Shown one piece after another: positions 38,901-51,693 of a stretch of DNA of 64,000 nucleotides (position 1 is its first letter; each line of letters begins with the position of its first letter). The translations under genes were made by a program, and so were the position numbers. The stretch is from assembly GCA_021325475.1 (NCBI GenBank), contig JAJPHA010000021.1:1-64000 (forward strand), written 5' to 3'. Under the pieces are notes generated by a model, which had not been told where the DNA came from, made no database searches, and saw only the letters and a program-made list of their open reading frames with translations. Source of the DNA: Rhodanobacteraceae bacterium. GTDB lineage: Bacteria > Pseudomonadota > Gammaproteobacteria > Xanthomonadales > Rhodanobacteraceae.

Positions 38901-38935
38901 CGGCGGTGGTCCGCGCGACCACCGCCGTTCTTTTT
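38901..38935 (+). terminator. Rho-independent terminator of the dcw cluster
   Basis: A perfect 10-bp stem (CGGCGGTGGT 38901-38910 / ACCACCGCCG 38918-38927) with a 7-nt loop is followed by TTCTTTTT. It lies 55 bp after ftsZ. Confidence 0.93.
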
Positions 38936-38950
38936 GTCTTGGGGAAGCTC

Positions 38951-39065
38951 TGATCAAGTCCCCCGGCTCCGGTCTTCGGCTCTGGCGCCGCACCTCCACA
39001 ACCCCCATCAAACCCTTGCTGCGCAAGGCTTTGATCGTCCCCTTGACTCAAGGGGGCCGAAAGAG
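38951..39065 (+). repeat. Dispersed repeat family R2, copy d (fullest)
   Basis: The most complete copy in the window: a left part shared with 22721-22786, an inner hairpin CCTTGC-TGC-GCAAGG (39013-39027) and a right block TTGACTCAAGGGGGC shared with copy c. It lies between the ftsZ terminator and lpxC. The rest of the 430-bp gap (38846-39275) holds no gene; the lpxC promoter must lie in its right part, but I see no convincing hexamer pair. Confidence 0.8.
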
Positions 39066-39275
39066 CCGAAGCTGCATCCTTCACTTGTTCAGAGGTTCCT
39101 CAAGCCGAAGGCAGAAGTGGGCCGCTACGGGTTGCCTTGAGTGACCTGACCGGCGCCAGGTGTTGCGCCCAAACCACAAATGTGGGGAAATTACACCGTT
39201 TAACTTCTCTCGCCGTTCATGCTGTGTTAGGATTCGGCGCGTTTTTACGCTCCTGCCCTTGGGGGGAACCCATAA

Positions 39276-40187
39276 GTGATCAGACAACGTACCCTCAAAA
39301 ACGTCATCCGTGCCACGGGAGTGGGTCTGCATACTGGCGAGAAGGTGTACATGACGCTGCGTCCCGCGGCGGTGGATACCGGCATCGTGTTCCGTCGCGT
39401 CGATCTGCCGACGCCGGTGGAAATCCGCTCCGCCTGCGAGAACGTCGGCGACACTCGCCTGTCCACGACCTTGGTCAAGGGGAACGTCCGCATCGCCACC
39501 ATCGAACATCTGCTGTCGGCGATGGCGGGTCTCGGCATCGACAATGCCTATGTGGATCTCTCGGCGGCGGAAGTGCCGATCATGGATGGCAGCGCCGGCC
39601 CGTTCGTCTTCCTGCTGCAATCGGCCGGCATCGAGGAACAGAACGCCGCCAAGCGCTTCGTCCGCATCAAGAAGCCGGTGATCGTGCGCGACGGCGACAA
39701 ATGGGCCCGATTCGAGCCGTTCGACGGCTTCAAGGTCGGTTTCTCGATCGATTTCGATCATCCGATCTTCACCCGGCGCACCTCGAGCGCGGAGATCGAC
39801 TTTTCCACCACCTCGTTCGTCAAGGAGGTCTCGCGCGCCCGCACGTTCGGGTTCATGCGCGACATCGAGATGCTGCGCGAGAAGAATCTCGCCCTCGGCG
39901 GCTCGATGGACAACGCCATCGTGCTCGACGACTACCGGGTGTTGAACGAGGACGGCTTGCGCTACGAGGACGAATTCGTCAAGCACAAGATCCTCGACGC
40001 GATCGGCGATTTGTATCTGCTCGGCCACAGCCTGATCGGGGCGTTCTATGGCTACAAGTCCGGCCACGAATTGAACAACAAGCTGTTGCGCGCCCTGATC
40101 GCCGATCGGCAGGCGTGGGAAGAGGTCAGCTTCGACGACCCGGCCAAGGCGCCGATCTCCTACGCGCATCCGGCACAGGCAGTCTAG
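39276..40187 (+). CDS. lpxC: UDP-3-O-acyl-GlcNAc deacetylase LpxC
   Basis: 303 residues from a GTG start ([20 protein letters not shown], the family start) with GGGGGGAA upstream. Zinc and catalytic residues sit in TIEHLLSA (His78), [10 protein letters not shown] and SGHELNN. It performs the committed step of lipid A synthesis and is usually controlled by FtsH proteolysis at its C-terminus. Follows ftsZ as in pseudomonads. Confidence 0.97.
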   Translation: MIRQRTLKNVIRATGVGLHTGEKVYMTLRPAAVDTGIVFRRVDLPTPVEIRSACENVGDTRLSTTLVKGNVRIATIEHLLSAMAGLGIDNAYVDLSAAEVPIMDGSAGPFVFLLQSAGIEEQNAAKRFVRIKKPVIVRDGDKWARFEPFDGFKVGFSIDFDHPIFTRRTSSAEIDFSTTSFVKEVSRARTFGFMRDIEMLREKNLALGGSMDNAIVLDDYRVLNEDGLRYEDEFVKHKILDAIGDLYLLGHSLIGAFYGYKSGHELNNKLLRALIADRQAWEEVSFDDPAKAPISYAHPAQAV

Positions 40188-40204
40188 CGAACCGCGGTTT
40201 TCGA

Positions 40205-40228
40205 CGGCCATCACGGAAACGATGGCCG
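40205..40228. terminator. Hairpin between convergent lpxC and dciA
   Basis: An 8-bp stem CGGCCATC (40205-40212) / GATGGCCG (40221-40228) with an 8-nt loop lies 18 bp after lpxC and 10 bp after dciA. No T-run follows on either side, so terminator function is only likely by position. Confidence 0.4.
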
Positions 40229-40237
40229 GGCGGCGCA

Positions 40238-40714
40238 TCATTTGCGCCGGGGGGAGGAAGAAGAATCTTCGGCAAGGGATGCCAGTTTGAGGTATGCGGC
40301 CCGGAGTTCCGGGTCCGCGACGGATCGAGCCGCCGTCTTGAGATGTTCCGCGGCGGCTCGGGAAAGCGGCTTACGCTTGGCCTGCTCCGGGGGAACGGGA
40401 GGCAGCGGTGCCACTTTCACGGCGAATTTCTCGATCGGAAGGCCGGAGATCTTCCGGGCTTCGGCGAGCAGGGCGGCTTGGTGAAAGCGCAGACTGCTGG
40501 CCCAGACCGAGGAACTCGCCAGAAAGACGAGTCGGCCGGAACCGATATCCGCCAGACGGCATTGGTGGCGTAACGGTTCCGGCAACGGCTGGCGCAGTTT
40601 TCGATCCAACGCATCCAGGGCGCGCGCCCGCGCGGCGAGCGCGGCCACCGGGAGGCACTCCCCCACGGTTTTGGGGAGCGCGCGCTTGGCGGAGCGTGGG
40701 GACGGAGGCTGCAT
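40238..40714 (-). CDS. dciA: DUF721 protein, probable DciA helicase loader
   Basis: 158 residues from the ATG at 40714 (start MQPPSPRSAKRALPKTVGECL); longer in-frame extensions are not family-like. The DUF721 fold (about 45-110) includes LRHQCRLADIGSGRLVFLASSSVWASSLR. DUF721 proteins at this conserved ftsZ-lpxC-secA position are DciA, which loads the replicative helicase DnaB. The start is divergent from the M23 peptidase gene, 31 bp away. Family sure; function by orthology. Confidence 0.82.
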   Translation of the reverse strand: MQPPSPRSAKRALPKTVGECLPVAALAARARALDALDRKLRQPLPEPLRHQCRLADIGSGRLVFLASSSVWASSLRFHQAALLAEARKISGLPIEKFAVKVAPLPPVPPEQAKRKPLSRAAAEHLKTAARSVADPELRAAYLKLASLAEDSSSSPRRK

Positions 40715-40745
40715 GGCGCTAATCCGTGAACCAGAACCGTACGAC

Positions 40746-41687
40746 ATGAACATCATAATCGTCGCCAAACCGCACGCCAGACCCACCGCCCTCAATCTCC
40801 TGTGTTGGCGCATGCGCGCGAAGCTTGCCGGTCTGGCCGCGATCTGCGTGTTGTGCTTCGGCGGCGCGGGTTTCGTCGCCGCGCTGCTCATCGCCAACCC
40901 GCGCGACCGCGCCTTGCATGAGGTGCAGGCCCTGCGCGCCGAGCTCAGCGTGCAACGCGAGAATCTCGCTCAACTGGAAGCCTCCTCGCAGCGTCACCTC
41001 GACGCCCTGGCGGTGCAGTTGGGCGAGCTGCAGGCGCAGACCCTGCGGCTCAACGCGCTCGGCCAGCGCCTGGCCCGGGCCGGCAAGCTCGACGACGGCG
41101 AATTCGACTTCACGGAGGCGCCGGCGATGGGCGGACCCGAAGACCCGCAGGCGGCCTCGCACACGCTCAATTTCGATCTCGCCGGGCAGATCGCGAATCT
41201 GCGCAACCAGCTCGACAGCGAGGAGACGCAACTGACCGTGCTCGAAGACCTGCTGCTCGATCGCCGGGTGGACAGCGCCCTGTTGCCGACCGGATATCCG
41301 GTCACGACCGGCTACATCGGCTCCGGCTACGGCGAGCGTAGCGATCCGATCAACGGCCAGGTCGAACACCATCTGGGCCTGGATTTCGACGCACCGCCCG
41401 GCACCGACATCAAGGCGGTGGCCGAGGGCGTGGTCACCTGGAGCGGCGAGCGTCCCGGCTATGGCAACGTGGTCGAGATCGACCACGGCAACGGCTACAT
41501 GACGCGCTACGCGCACAACCAGAAGAACCTGGTGCGCGTGGGCGAGCGCGTCCACGCCGGGCAGGTCATCGCCAAGGTCGGCACGACCGGACGGGTCACC
41601 GGCCCGCATTGCCACTTCGAGGTCTGGCTGCATGGCCGCCCGGTCAATCCGCTGACCTACGTCAACGGGGCGGTGAAACGGACTTGA
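40746..41687 (+). CDS. M23 family metallopeptidase, membrane-anchored
   Basis: 313 residues from the ATG giving [13 protein letters not shown]. An alternative ATG at 40713 has a better ribosome site (GGAGG 40704-40708) and would add 11 residues; its ATG overlaps the dciA start codon on the other strand. One membrane helix (about 27-50), a coiled coil (about 55-175) and a LytM/M23 domain with HHLGLDFD, the central [11 protein letters not shown] and GPHCHFEVW zinc/catalytic motifs follow. A predicted peptidoglycan endopeptidase or amidase activator. The conserved neighbour of secA in pseudomonads. Confidence 0.9.
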   Translation: MNIIIVAKPHARPTALNLLCWRMRAKLAGLAAICVLCFGGAGFVAALLIANPRDRALHEVQALRAELSVQRENLAQLEASSQRHLDALAVQLGELQAQTLRLNALGQRLARAGKLDDGEFDFTEAPAMGGPEDPQAASHTLNFDLAGQIANLRNQLDSEETQLTVLEDLLLDRRVDSALLPTGYPVTTGYIGSGYGERSDPINGQVEHHLGLDFDAPPGTDIKAVAEGVVTWSGERPGYGNVVEIDHGNGYMTRYAHNQKNLVRVGERVHAGQVIAKVGTTGRVTGPHCHFEVWLHGRPVNPLTYVNGAVKRT

Positions 41688-41714
41688 ACCGTCGGGGTCG
41701 CAGCCCCATTCGCT

Positions 41715-41776
41715 TATAATGTGCGCCGGCCGCCGCCTCCTGCGGCGGCCTTCCGCTTTGCCGCCGCGATGGCGGC
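41715..41776 (+). promoter_or_regulatory. secA promoter -10 and structured leader
   Basis: A perfect TATAAT (41715-41720) would start transcription near 41727. The leader then opens with a perfect 9-bp hairpin GGCCGCCGC (41728-41736) / GCGGCGGCC (41742-41750), then a second hairpin GCCGCC/GGCGGC (41760-41776), before the secA ATG at 41809. No good -35 is seen at 16-18 bp. Confidence 0.55.
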
Positions 41777-41808
41777 GCCGAACTCCACCTTCTGATTCTT
41801 CCAGACTC

Positions 41809-44550
<2,742 letters not shown>

Positions 44551-44563
44551 GCGCCGACGGCCC

Positions 44564-45514
44564 ATGCCCGCGGCCGCGGTACACGTCGTCGCCGGCGTGA
44601 TCGCCGACGCGGCCGGGCGCATCCTGCTGACCCAGCGCCCGGCCGGCAGCCATCTCGCCGGGTTGTGGGAATTCCCCGGCGGCAAGTGCGAGCCCGGGGA
44701 GGCACCGGCGGACGCGCTACGCCGCGAACTCGGCGAGGAACTCGGCATCGTCGCGGGCGCGCTCGAACGCCTGATCGCGATTCCGTGGACGTATCCGGAG
44801 AAGTCCATCCAGCTCGAGGTCTTCCGTGTGCGCGACTACGCCGGCCGGGTTCATGGTCGCGAAGGTCAGGCGCTGCGCTGGGTGGCGCTGGCAGAGATGT
44901 CGCGGCTGCCGATGCCGCCGGCCGATCGTCCGGTGGTCGCCGCGCTGCGGCTGCCTGAGTGCTACGTCATCACGCCGGAGCCGCATGGCGCGCCCGCGGA
45001 ATTTCTCGCCGGACTCGCACGCGTGCTGGCCGGCGGCGCATCGCTCATCCAGTTGCGTTGCAAGCGCCTGTCGGAGGCGGCGCTGCGGACCCTGGCCGTG
45101 GCGGCGCGGCGCTTGACCCACGCGGCGGGTGCCGGCCTGCTGCTCAACGACCATCTGCCGCTGGTGCGCGAGCTCGAGCTCGATGGTGTGCATCTTTCCT
45201 CGGCCGCGCTGCGCGCGCTCGATGCGCGCCCGCTCGATGCCGCGCAATGGGTCGGCGCCTCGTGCCACGATCCGGCGGAGCTTGCGCACGCCGTCGCCAT
45301 CGGCGTCGATTTCGTCGTGCTCGGTCCGGTTCGTGCCACCGCCAGCCATGCGGGCGCCGAGGCGCTCGGCTGGACGCGGTTTGCGCAGATGTGTGGTGCA
45401 ACGCCGCTGCCGGTGTACGCGCTCGGCGGCATGACTGCGTCCGACCTGCCGCGGGCGCGTGCGGTCGGCGCGATCGGGGTGGCCGGCATCTCGGCATTCT
45501 GGAACGCCGGCTGA
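44564..45514 (+). CDS. Nudix hydrolase fused to ThiE-like domain
   Basis: 316 residues. The MutT-type Nudix domain (1-130) carries a complete Nudix box from Gly40 (E46, R54-E55, E58-E59, G61). It should hydrolyse oxidised nucleotides such as 8-oxo-dGTP. The C-terminal half (about 135-316) is a thiamine-phosphate-synthase-like barrel: QLRCK, DGVHL, GASCH and ALGGM are kept, but the acidic residues after DGVH and the Lys after GPxxxT are lost (GPVRATASHAG), so ThiE activity is doubtful. This fusion is common after secA in pseudomonads and relatives. 13 bp downstream of secA. Confidence 0.88.
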   Translation: MPAAAVHVVAGVIADAAGRILLTQRPAGSHLAGLWEFPGGKCEPGEAPADALRRELGEELGIVAGALERLIAIPWTYPEKSIQLEVFRVRDYAGRVHGREGQALRWVALAEMSRLPMPPADRPVVAALRLPECYVITPEPHGAPAEFLAGLARVLAGGASLIQLRCKRLSEAALRTLAVAARRLTHAAGAGLLLNDHLPLVRELELDGVHLSSAALRALDARPLDAAQWVGASCHDPAELAHAVAIGVDFVVLGPVRATASHAGAEALGWTRFAQMCGATPLPVYALGGMTASDLPRARAVGAIGVAGISAFWNAG

Positions 45515-45539
45515 TCGACGGCGGTCGCGGTAACGCGGT

Positions 45540-46142
45540 TCAGCTCGCGAGGCGGGCGTAGCGCTCGTGCAGGCGCGCCACGGCGCGATCCAGCGCCGTC
45601 AACGGCCCGGTGTTGTCGATGATGTCGTGCGCCAGCGCCAGGCGCTGTGCGCGCGGCGCCTGGGCGGCCAGCAACTGTCGCGCGAGCGCGAGATCGATGC
45701 CGTGGCGGCGAGTGAGGCGTTCGAGCTGCACGTCGGCAGGCGCATCGGTGGTCAGCACGCGATCCACCCAGGCATAGTCGTTCCAGCATTCGACCAGCAG
45801 CGGTATTGCCAGCAGACAATACGGCGCCGCGCAGGACTGCACCCGCGCCAGCAGCGCGACGCGGATTCGCGGGTGCAGGATGGCTTCGAGCCGCCGCCGG
45901 GCGGCGGTGTCGGCAAATACCCGGGCGCGCAGCCGGGGCCGGTCGAGCTCGCCTCGTGCCGTCAGATATTCCTTGCCGAATGCGCCGACGATCTCCGCCA
46001 GCGCAGGCTCGCCAGGCGCCACGAGCTCGTGAGCGAGCTGATCGGCATCGAACACCGGCACGCCGTGTTGCGCGAAGCGTTGCGCCGTGGCGCTCTTGCC
46101 GGAGGCGATGCCGCCGGTGAGGGCGACACAGTACGCAGTCAT
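45540..46142 (-). CDS. coaE: Dephospho-CoA kinase
   Basis: 200 residues with P-loop GGIASGKS at residues 10-17 and the FDADQLAHELV lid segment. It phosphorylates the 3'-OH of dephospho-CoA in the last CoA step. Its start overlaps the pilD stop by 4 bp, the standard pilBCD-coaE arrangement. Ends 25 bp from the convergent Nudix gene. Confidence 0.97.
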   Translation of the reverse strand: MTAYCVALTGGIASGKSATAQRFAQHGVPVFDADQLAHELVAPGEPALAEIVGAFGKEYLTARGELDRPRLRARVFADTAARRRLEAILHPRIRVALLARVQSCAAPYCLLAIPLLVECWNDYAWVDRVLTTDAPADVQLERLTRRHGIDLALARQLLAAQAPRAQRLALAHDIIDNTGPLTALDRAVARLHERYARLAS

Positions 46143-47005
46143 ATGCCCCCGATCAGATGCCGGTACAGAACGAGCAGCGCGTCACTGCCCAGGAACCATG
46201 CCCATCCCGCCGCGGCTAGGAACGGACCGAACGGGATCGGCGTGCTGCGATCGTGCCCGCGCAGCGCGAGCACGACGCCGCCGACCAGGGCGCCGATCAG
46301 GGACGAGAGCAGCACGATGGGCAACAGCGCCGTAGGCCCCATCCAGGCGCCGAGTGCGGCCAGCAGTTTGAAGTCGCCGTAGCCCATGCCTTCCTTGCCG
46401 GTGGCGAGCTTGAACAGCCAATACACCGACCACAGGCTGAGATAGCCGATGGCGGCGCCGAGTATGCTTTCCCGCGCGCTGACAAAGAGTGGAAAAAGCG
46501 ACAAAAGCAATCCGAGCCACAACAGCGGCAGGGTCAACTGGTCGGGCAGGAGTTGGGTGCGAAGGTCGATGCCTGCCAGGGCGATCAGCGTCCAGGTCAG
46601 CAGCAACCCCGCGGCACTCTGTCCACTCAGGCCGAATTTCCACACGATGGCCGCCGAGCCGAGCGCGGTCAGCAGCTCCACCAGTGGATATTGCACCGAG
46701 ATGCGTCCCTGACAGTGGCGGCAGCGCCCGCGCAATGCGAGCCAACTGACCAGCGGGATGTTTTCCCACACGCCGAGCCGGTGCTTGCAGTGCGGACAGT
46801 GCGACGGTTCCCAGACGATGCCCGGCGGCGGCGCTTCGGCTGCGTCGGGCAGTTCCAGCACCTCGCGGCTTTGTTGACGCCAGACGTGCAGCAGCCGGGG
46901 CGGCAGACGCAGGATGATGACGTTGAGGAAGCTGCCGACGAGCAGACCGAGCGTACTGGCCAGCACGGTATAGACGCCCGGCTGGCCAAGGAAATATGCA
47001 GTCAC
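46139..47005 (-). CDS. pilD: Type IV prepilin peptidase / methyltransferase PilD
   Basis: 288 residues from a GTG at 47005, 20 bp after pilC. The N-terminal cytoplasmic loop has the zinc tetracysteine CPHC...CRHC; seven or eight membrane helices follow. Catalytic aspartates are in AGIDLRTQLLPD and GMGYGDFKLLA. It cleaves the pilin leader after Gly and N-methylates the new Phe1. Confidence 0.96.
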   Translation of the reverse strand: MTAYFLGQPGVYTVLASTLGLLVGSFLNVIILRLPPRLLHVWRQQSREVLELPDAAEAPPPGIVWEPSHCPHCKHRLGVWENIPLVSWLALRGRCRHCQGRISVQYPLVELLTALGSAAIVWKFGLSGQSAAGLLLTWTLIALAGIDLRTQLLPDQLTLPLLWLGLLLSLFPLFVSARESILGAAIGYLSLWSVYWLFKLATGKEGMGYGDFKLLAALGAWMGPTALLPIVLLSSLIGALVGGVVLALRGHDRSTPIPFGPFLAAAGWAWFLGSDALLVLYRHLIGGI

Positions 47006-47025
47006 GCGGCTGCGCTTGGGCCAGC

Positions 47026-48309
47026 TTACTTGACGACCGCCGCCAGCTTGAAGATCGGCAAATACATGCCGACCACCATGCTGCCGACGATGACGCCGAT
47101 GATCACCATGATGAACGGCTCGAGCAGGCTGGAGAGCGCATCCACCGCATTGTTCACTTCTTGCTCGTAGAATTCGGCGACCTTGAACAGCATCTTGTCG
47201 AGCGCGCCGGATTCCTCGCCGATGCCGACCATCTGCACCACCATGCTCGGGAACAGGCTGGTCTGGCGCATGGCCAGTTGCAATTGATGGCCGACCGCCA
47301 CGTCCTCCCGGATGCGCTTGACCGCATCGTTGTACACCGGACTGCCGGTGGCGCCGGCGACCGAATCGAGCGCCTCGACCAGCGGCACGCCGGCGGCGAA
47401 GGTCACACCCAAGGTCCGGGCGAAACGGGCGATCGCGGATTGATGCAGGATCTGGCCGATCACCGGCAGTTTCAGCACGGCGCGGGCGAGAAAGTGCGCG
47501 AATTTTGGTGAACGTTTGTAGGTGAAGATCAAAGCACCGATGATGCCGATGATCCATACCACAATGATGAACCAGTGTTGGGTCAGGAACTTCGACATGT
47601 TCACGATCATCTGCGTGAACGCCGGCAGTTGCGCGCCGAAATTCTTGAACACTGCCTCGAACTGCGGCACCACGAAGATCAGCAGGATCGCCGACACCAG
47701 GATCGCCACGGCGAACACGATCGCCGGATAGAACATCGCCTTCTTGATCTTGCCCTTGAGCGCTTCGATGTTTTCCTTGTACGTGGCGATGGTGTCGAGC
47801 ACCGTGTCCAGCACGCCGGCCGATTCGCCGGCACGCACCAGGTTGCGGTAGAGCTCGTCGAACTGCACCGGGTACTTGCCGAGCGCCTCGGCGAGGGTGG
47901 AACCGCCCTCGATGTTGGTCTTGATGTCGGTCAGCATGTTTTTCATGCGGACGTTGGTCTGACCGCCGGCGATGATGTCGAAGGCCTGCACCATGGGCAC
48001 ACCCGCGGCCATCATCACCGCGATCTGGCGGCTGAACACGGCGATGTCGCGCGCCTTGATCGCCTTGCCCGCCGCACCGAACAGCGGTTTGCCCTTGGGA
48101 TTGACGGAAACCGGATTGATGCCCTGGCGCCGCAATTCCGCCTTGACGAGGGTGGCATTCTTCGCCGCGTATTCGCCCTTGATCTTGACGCCGCGCTTGT
48201 CGGTGCCGGTCCAGACGAAGGTCTGCAGCTGGCTGATCTGCGAACGCGCCGCGCCGCGGTCGGCGGCGGCGGTCCGGGGAGTGGCGGCAGTGGCGGTTGC
48301 GGGAGGCAT
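47026..48309 (-). CDS. pilC: Type IV pilus inner-membrane platform PilC
   Basis: 427 residues with two GspF-type cytoplasmic domains (about 85-210 and 285-410) and three membrane helices, preceded by a family-typical FVWTGTDKRGVKIKGE region. It transmits motion from PilB/PilT to pilin subunits. The first 25 residues are an Ala/Thr-rich extension. Starts 3 bp after pilB. Confidence 0.96.
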   Translation of the reverse strand: MPPATATAATPRTAAADRGAARSQISQLQTFVWTGTDKRGVKIKGEYAAKNATLVKAELRRQGINPVSVNPKGKPLFGAAGKAIKARDIAVFSRQIAVMMAAGVPMVQAFDIIAGGQTNVRMKNMLTDIKTNIEGGSTLAEALGKYPVQFDELYRNLVRAGESAGVLDTVLDTIATYKENIEALKGKIKKAMFYPAIVFAVAILVSAILLIFVVPQFEAVFKNFGAQLPAFTQMIVNMSKFLTQHWFIIVVWIIGIIGALIFTYKRSPKFAHFLARAVLKLPVIGQILHQSAIARFARTLGVTFAAGVPLVEALDSVAGATGSPVYNDAVKRIREDVAVGHQLQLAMRQTSLFPSMVVQMVGIGEESGALDKMLFKVAEFYEQEVNNAVDALSSLLEPFIMVIIGVIVGSMVVGMYLPIFKLAAVVK

Positions 48310-48312
48310 GGC

Positions 48313-50052
<1,740 letters not shown>

Positions 50053-50291
50053 AAGAATCCTAGGTAAATCCTCGCAGCCATTGCGGAATGTACCGCAAAT
50101 CGGGCGGCGAATGAATCCCTTGGCGGCGCAAAAAAGTGATTGCTGTCGCAGGACCGGAGATCGATGCGTGCGACCAACAATGGCGCTGCGGCGAGAGAAT
50201 TACGGGTGAACTCCCGCGCCACGTTGTTCGGCGTGACTCCGTGCGGGCGACATTCGGTCGGGTGTCGGATACGATCCGTGCAACTTTCCCG
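50053..50291 (-). other. Intergenic region upstream of pilB
   Basis: 239 bp between pilB and the nearer pilin gene. It contains the perfect inverted repeat TTGCGG/CCGCAA (50081-50098, 6-nt loop) about 30 bp before pilB. I found no convincing -24/-12 or -35/-10 pair and no gene. Confidence 0.4.
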
Positions 50292-50789
50292 TCATCGGCA
50301 TTCGGGCGGAGCGTAGCGCGGGTTCAGCGTGCCCGCGGTCACGCCGGTGAATCCTTGATTGCTCGCTCCAGCTACCGCGCAGCGCCAAGCGATCGACTCG
50401 CTGGGGGGCGTGAACGGATTGGTCGCATCCGGCAGCGCGGTACCGATGGGACTGTTGGGTGTGAGAGTGATTGTACCTCCGCCTGCCGCGGGGAGAGTCT
50501 GTACCGTGACCACACCCGTTGCGGGCGTTATCACAACACGTTGCACGTTGGTGGTAGGTTGGGTAAACGTGAAGCCCTGACCGTAACCCGCCGGATTCGG
50601 GCCGGGCACACCGGCGCCGGCGATATTCACCACGTTGGCTTTCGCCGCCTCGGCTTCCACCAGCGCCTCGCTCACACGGGCACGCACCGTGTAGTCCTGA
50701 TAGGCCGGCAACGCGATCGCCGCCAGAATGGCTATGATCGCGACCACGATCATCAGTTCGATCAGGGTGAAACCGAGCGTGGCGCGCAT
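50292..50789 (-). CDS. pilA: Type IV major pilin-like protein, copy 1
   Basis: 165 residues from MRATLG, a six-residue leader cut before Phe; an ATG two codons earlier (MHMRATLG) is equally possible. The mature N-terminus [18 protein letters not shown] carries Glu5. The globular domain ends with a Cys pair (WRCAVAG, PPECR) expected to form the D-loop disulfide. It is a tandem relative of the next pilin: N-terminal 40 residues and the RYAPPECR end nearly identical, with a divergent middle. It has its own sigma-54 promoter and is separated from copy 2 by a terminator. Confidence 0.93.
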   Translation of the reverse strand: MRATLGFTLIELMIVVAIIAILAAIALPAYQDYTVRARVSEALVEAEAAKANVVNIAGAGVPGPNPAGYGQGFTFTQPTTNVQRVVITPATGVVTVQTLPAAGGGTITLTPNSPIGTALPDATNPFTPPSESIAWRCAVAGASNQGFTGVTAGTLNPRYAPPECR

Positions 50790-50828
50790 GTGCATGGCGA
50801 GTTCATTCAGGCACGGTCCGGAAGAACT

Positions 50829-50844
50829 CTCAAATTCTGTGCCA
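50829..50844 (-). promoter_or_regulatory. Sigma-54 promoter of pilin copy 1
   Basis: Minus-strand TGGCACAGAATTTGAG carries the -24 TGGCAC and a -12 TTGA one base off the TTGC consensus, with correct spacing. Transcription would start about 28 bp before the pilin ATG. Confidence 0.75.
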
Positions 50845-50857
50845 ATAATTACTTCAG

Positions 50858-50885
50858 AAAAAAAACCCCGCCTTTCGGCGGGGTT
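50858..50885 (-). terminator. Rho-independent terminator of pilin copy 2
   Basis: A perfect 9-bp stem AACCCCGCC (50864-50872) / GGCGGGGTT (50877-50885) with a 4-nt loop; read on the minus strand it is followed by a run of eight T. It lies 23 bp after the copy 2 stop codon and just upstream of the copy 1 promoter. Confidence 0.93.
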
Positions 50886-50908
50886 CTTTTCGATACTGCA
50901 AATCGTTA

Positions 50909-51418
50909 TCAACGGCACTCGGGCGGAGCATATCTCGTCGGCAAAGTTCCGGCTACGAAATTCGCAAAGTTTTGGTTAGCTGCACCGTTTGCCGCACAAC
51001 GCCAAGCAATTGATTCTGCCGGTGGCTGGAAGGCGGCGCCAGCGGCGGCTGGCAGACCGGTTCCGATCGGGCTGTTTGGCGTAAGAACCAAGGTGCCATT
51101 GCCGGCGGCTGCAGTGGTCGTAACCGTAATCCGACCAGTATTGGGATCAATTGTCAATGACTGCACGTTCTGAGTCCCCGTACCACTTGGGTTCCAGTTG
51201 AAACCCAAGTTGTAGCCCGCCGGGTCAGCACCCGGATTGCCGCTGGCGGCGACATCGGCCACATTGATCTTGGCGGCATCCGCTTGGACGAGCGCCTCGC
51301 TGACACGGGCGCGGACGGTGTAGTCCTGATAGGCCGGCAGCGCAATGGCTGCCAGAATGGCGATGATCGCGACCACGATCATCAGTTCGATCAAGGTAAA
51401 ACCCTTGCTGGTTCTCAT
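50909..51418 (-). CDS. pilA: Type IV major pilin-like protein, copy 2
   Basis: 169 residues from MRTSKG, cut before [18 protein letters not shown] (Glu5 present). GAGGA lies 6 bases upstream. The Cys pair WRCAANG and PPECR closes the C-terminal loop. Preceded by a near-consensus sigma-54 promoter with a leader of about 120 nt, and followed by a strong terminator, so it is likely the highly expressed major pilin. Lies next to the TfpX/TfpZ-type accessory gene. Confidence 0.94.
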   Translation of the reverse strand: MRTSKGFTLIELMIVVAIIAILAAIALPAYQDYTVRARVSEALVQADAAKINVADVAASGNPGADPAGYNLGFNWNPSGTGTQNVQSLTIDPNTGRITVTTTAAAGNGTLVLTPNSPIGTGLPAAAGAAFQPPAESIAWRCAANGAANQNFANFVAGTLPTRYAPPECR

Positions 51419-51549
51419 GACGATTCCTCGTTGTGACAAGTTGAATAACTTCGAAGTTACAACCCAGCCGGTTGGGCCTTCGTCGTGCGCGAATCCTTAA
51501 CGTCTGCGACGATCATCCAAAGCCCAAAAACCGACTCGTTGACAAGTAC

Positions 51550-51565
51550 AGCAGATTCTGTGCCA
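51550..51565 (-). promoter_or_regulatory. Sigma-54 promoter of pilin copy 2
   Basis: Minus-strand TGGCACAGAATCTGCT matches TGGCACRNNNNTTGCW at all specified positions but one (CTGC for TTGC). PilR, encoded nearby, is the expected activator. The remaining gap to 51693 also holds a GGCGGC/GCCGCC hairpin at 51634-51649 beyond the tfpX stop. Confidence 0.85.
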
Positions 51566-51693
51566 TAAGAGCGAACCGGCCGTGGTCATCTGTTCGGACC
51601 TCGAAAATGTGAGCGCGATCACGCTTTGATCTTGGCGGCTATTGCCGCCTGCCATGGAGCGGCAGGAACTGACGTTCCGCGTCAGGTCTCCTG

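Noticed and set aside
39191-39230. A lpxC promoter pair
   Set aside because: TTTAAC and TGTTAG are 20 bp apart; spacing and match are too poor to list as a feature.
50053-50291. A sigma-54 site for pilB
   Set aside because: No TGGCAC with a correctly spaced TTGC on the minus strand; only a 6-bp inverted repeat is visible.
50136-51173. Plus-strand frame across the two pilin genes
   Set aside because: It overlaps both pilins antisense and has no domain or ribosome site.
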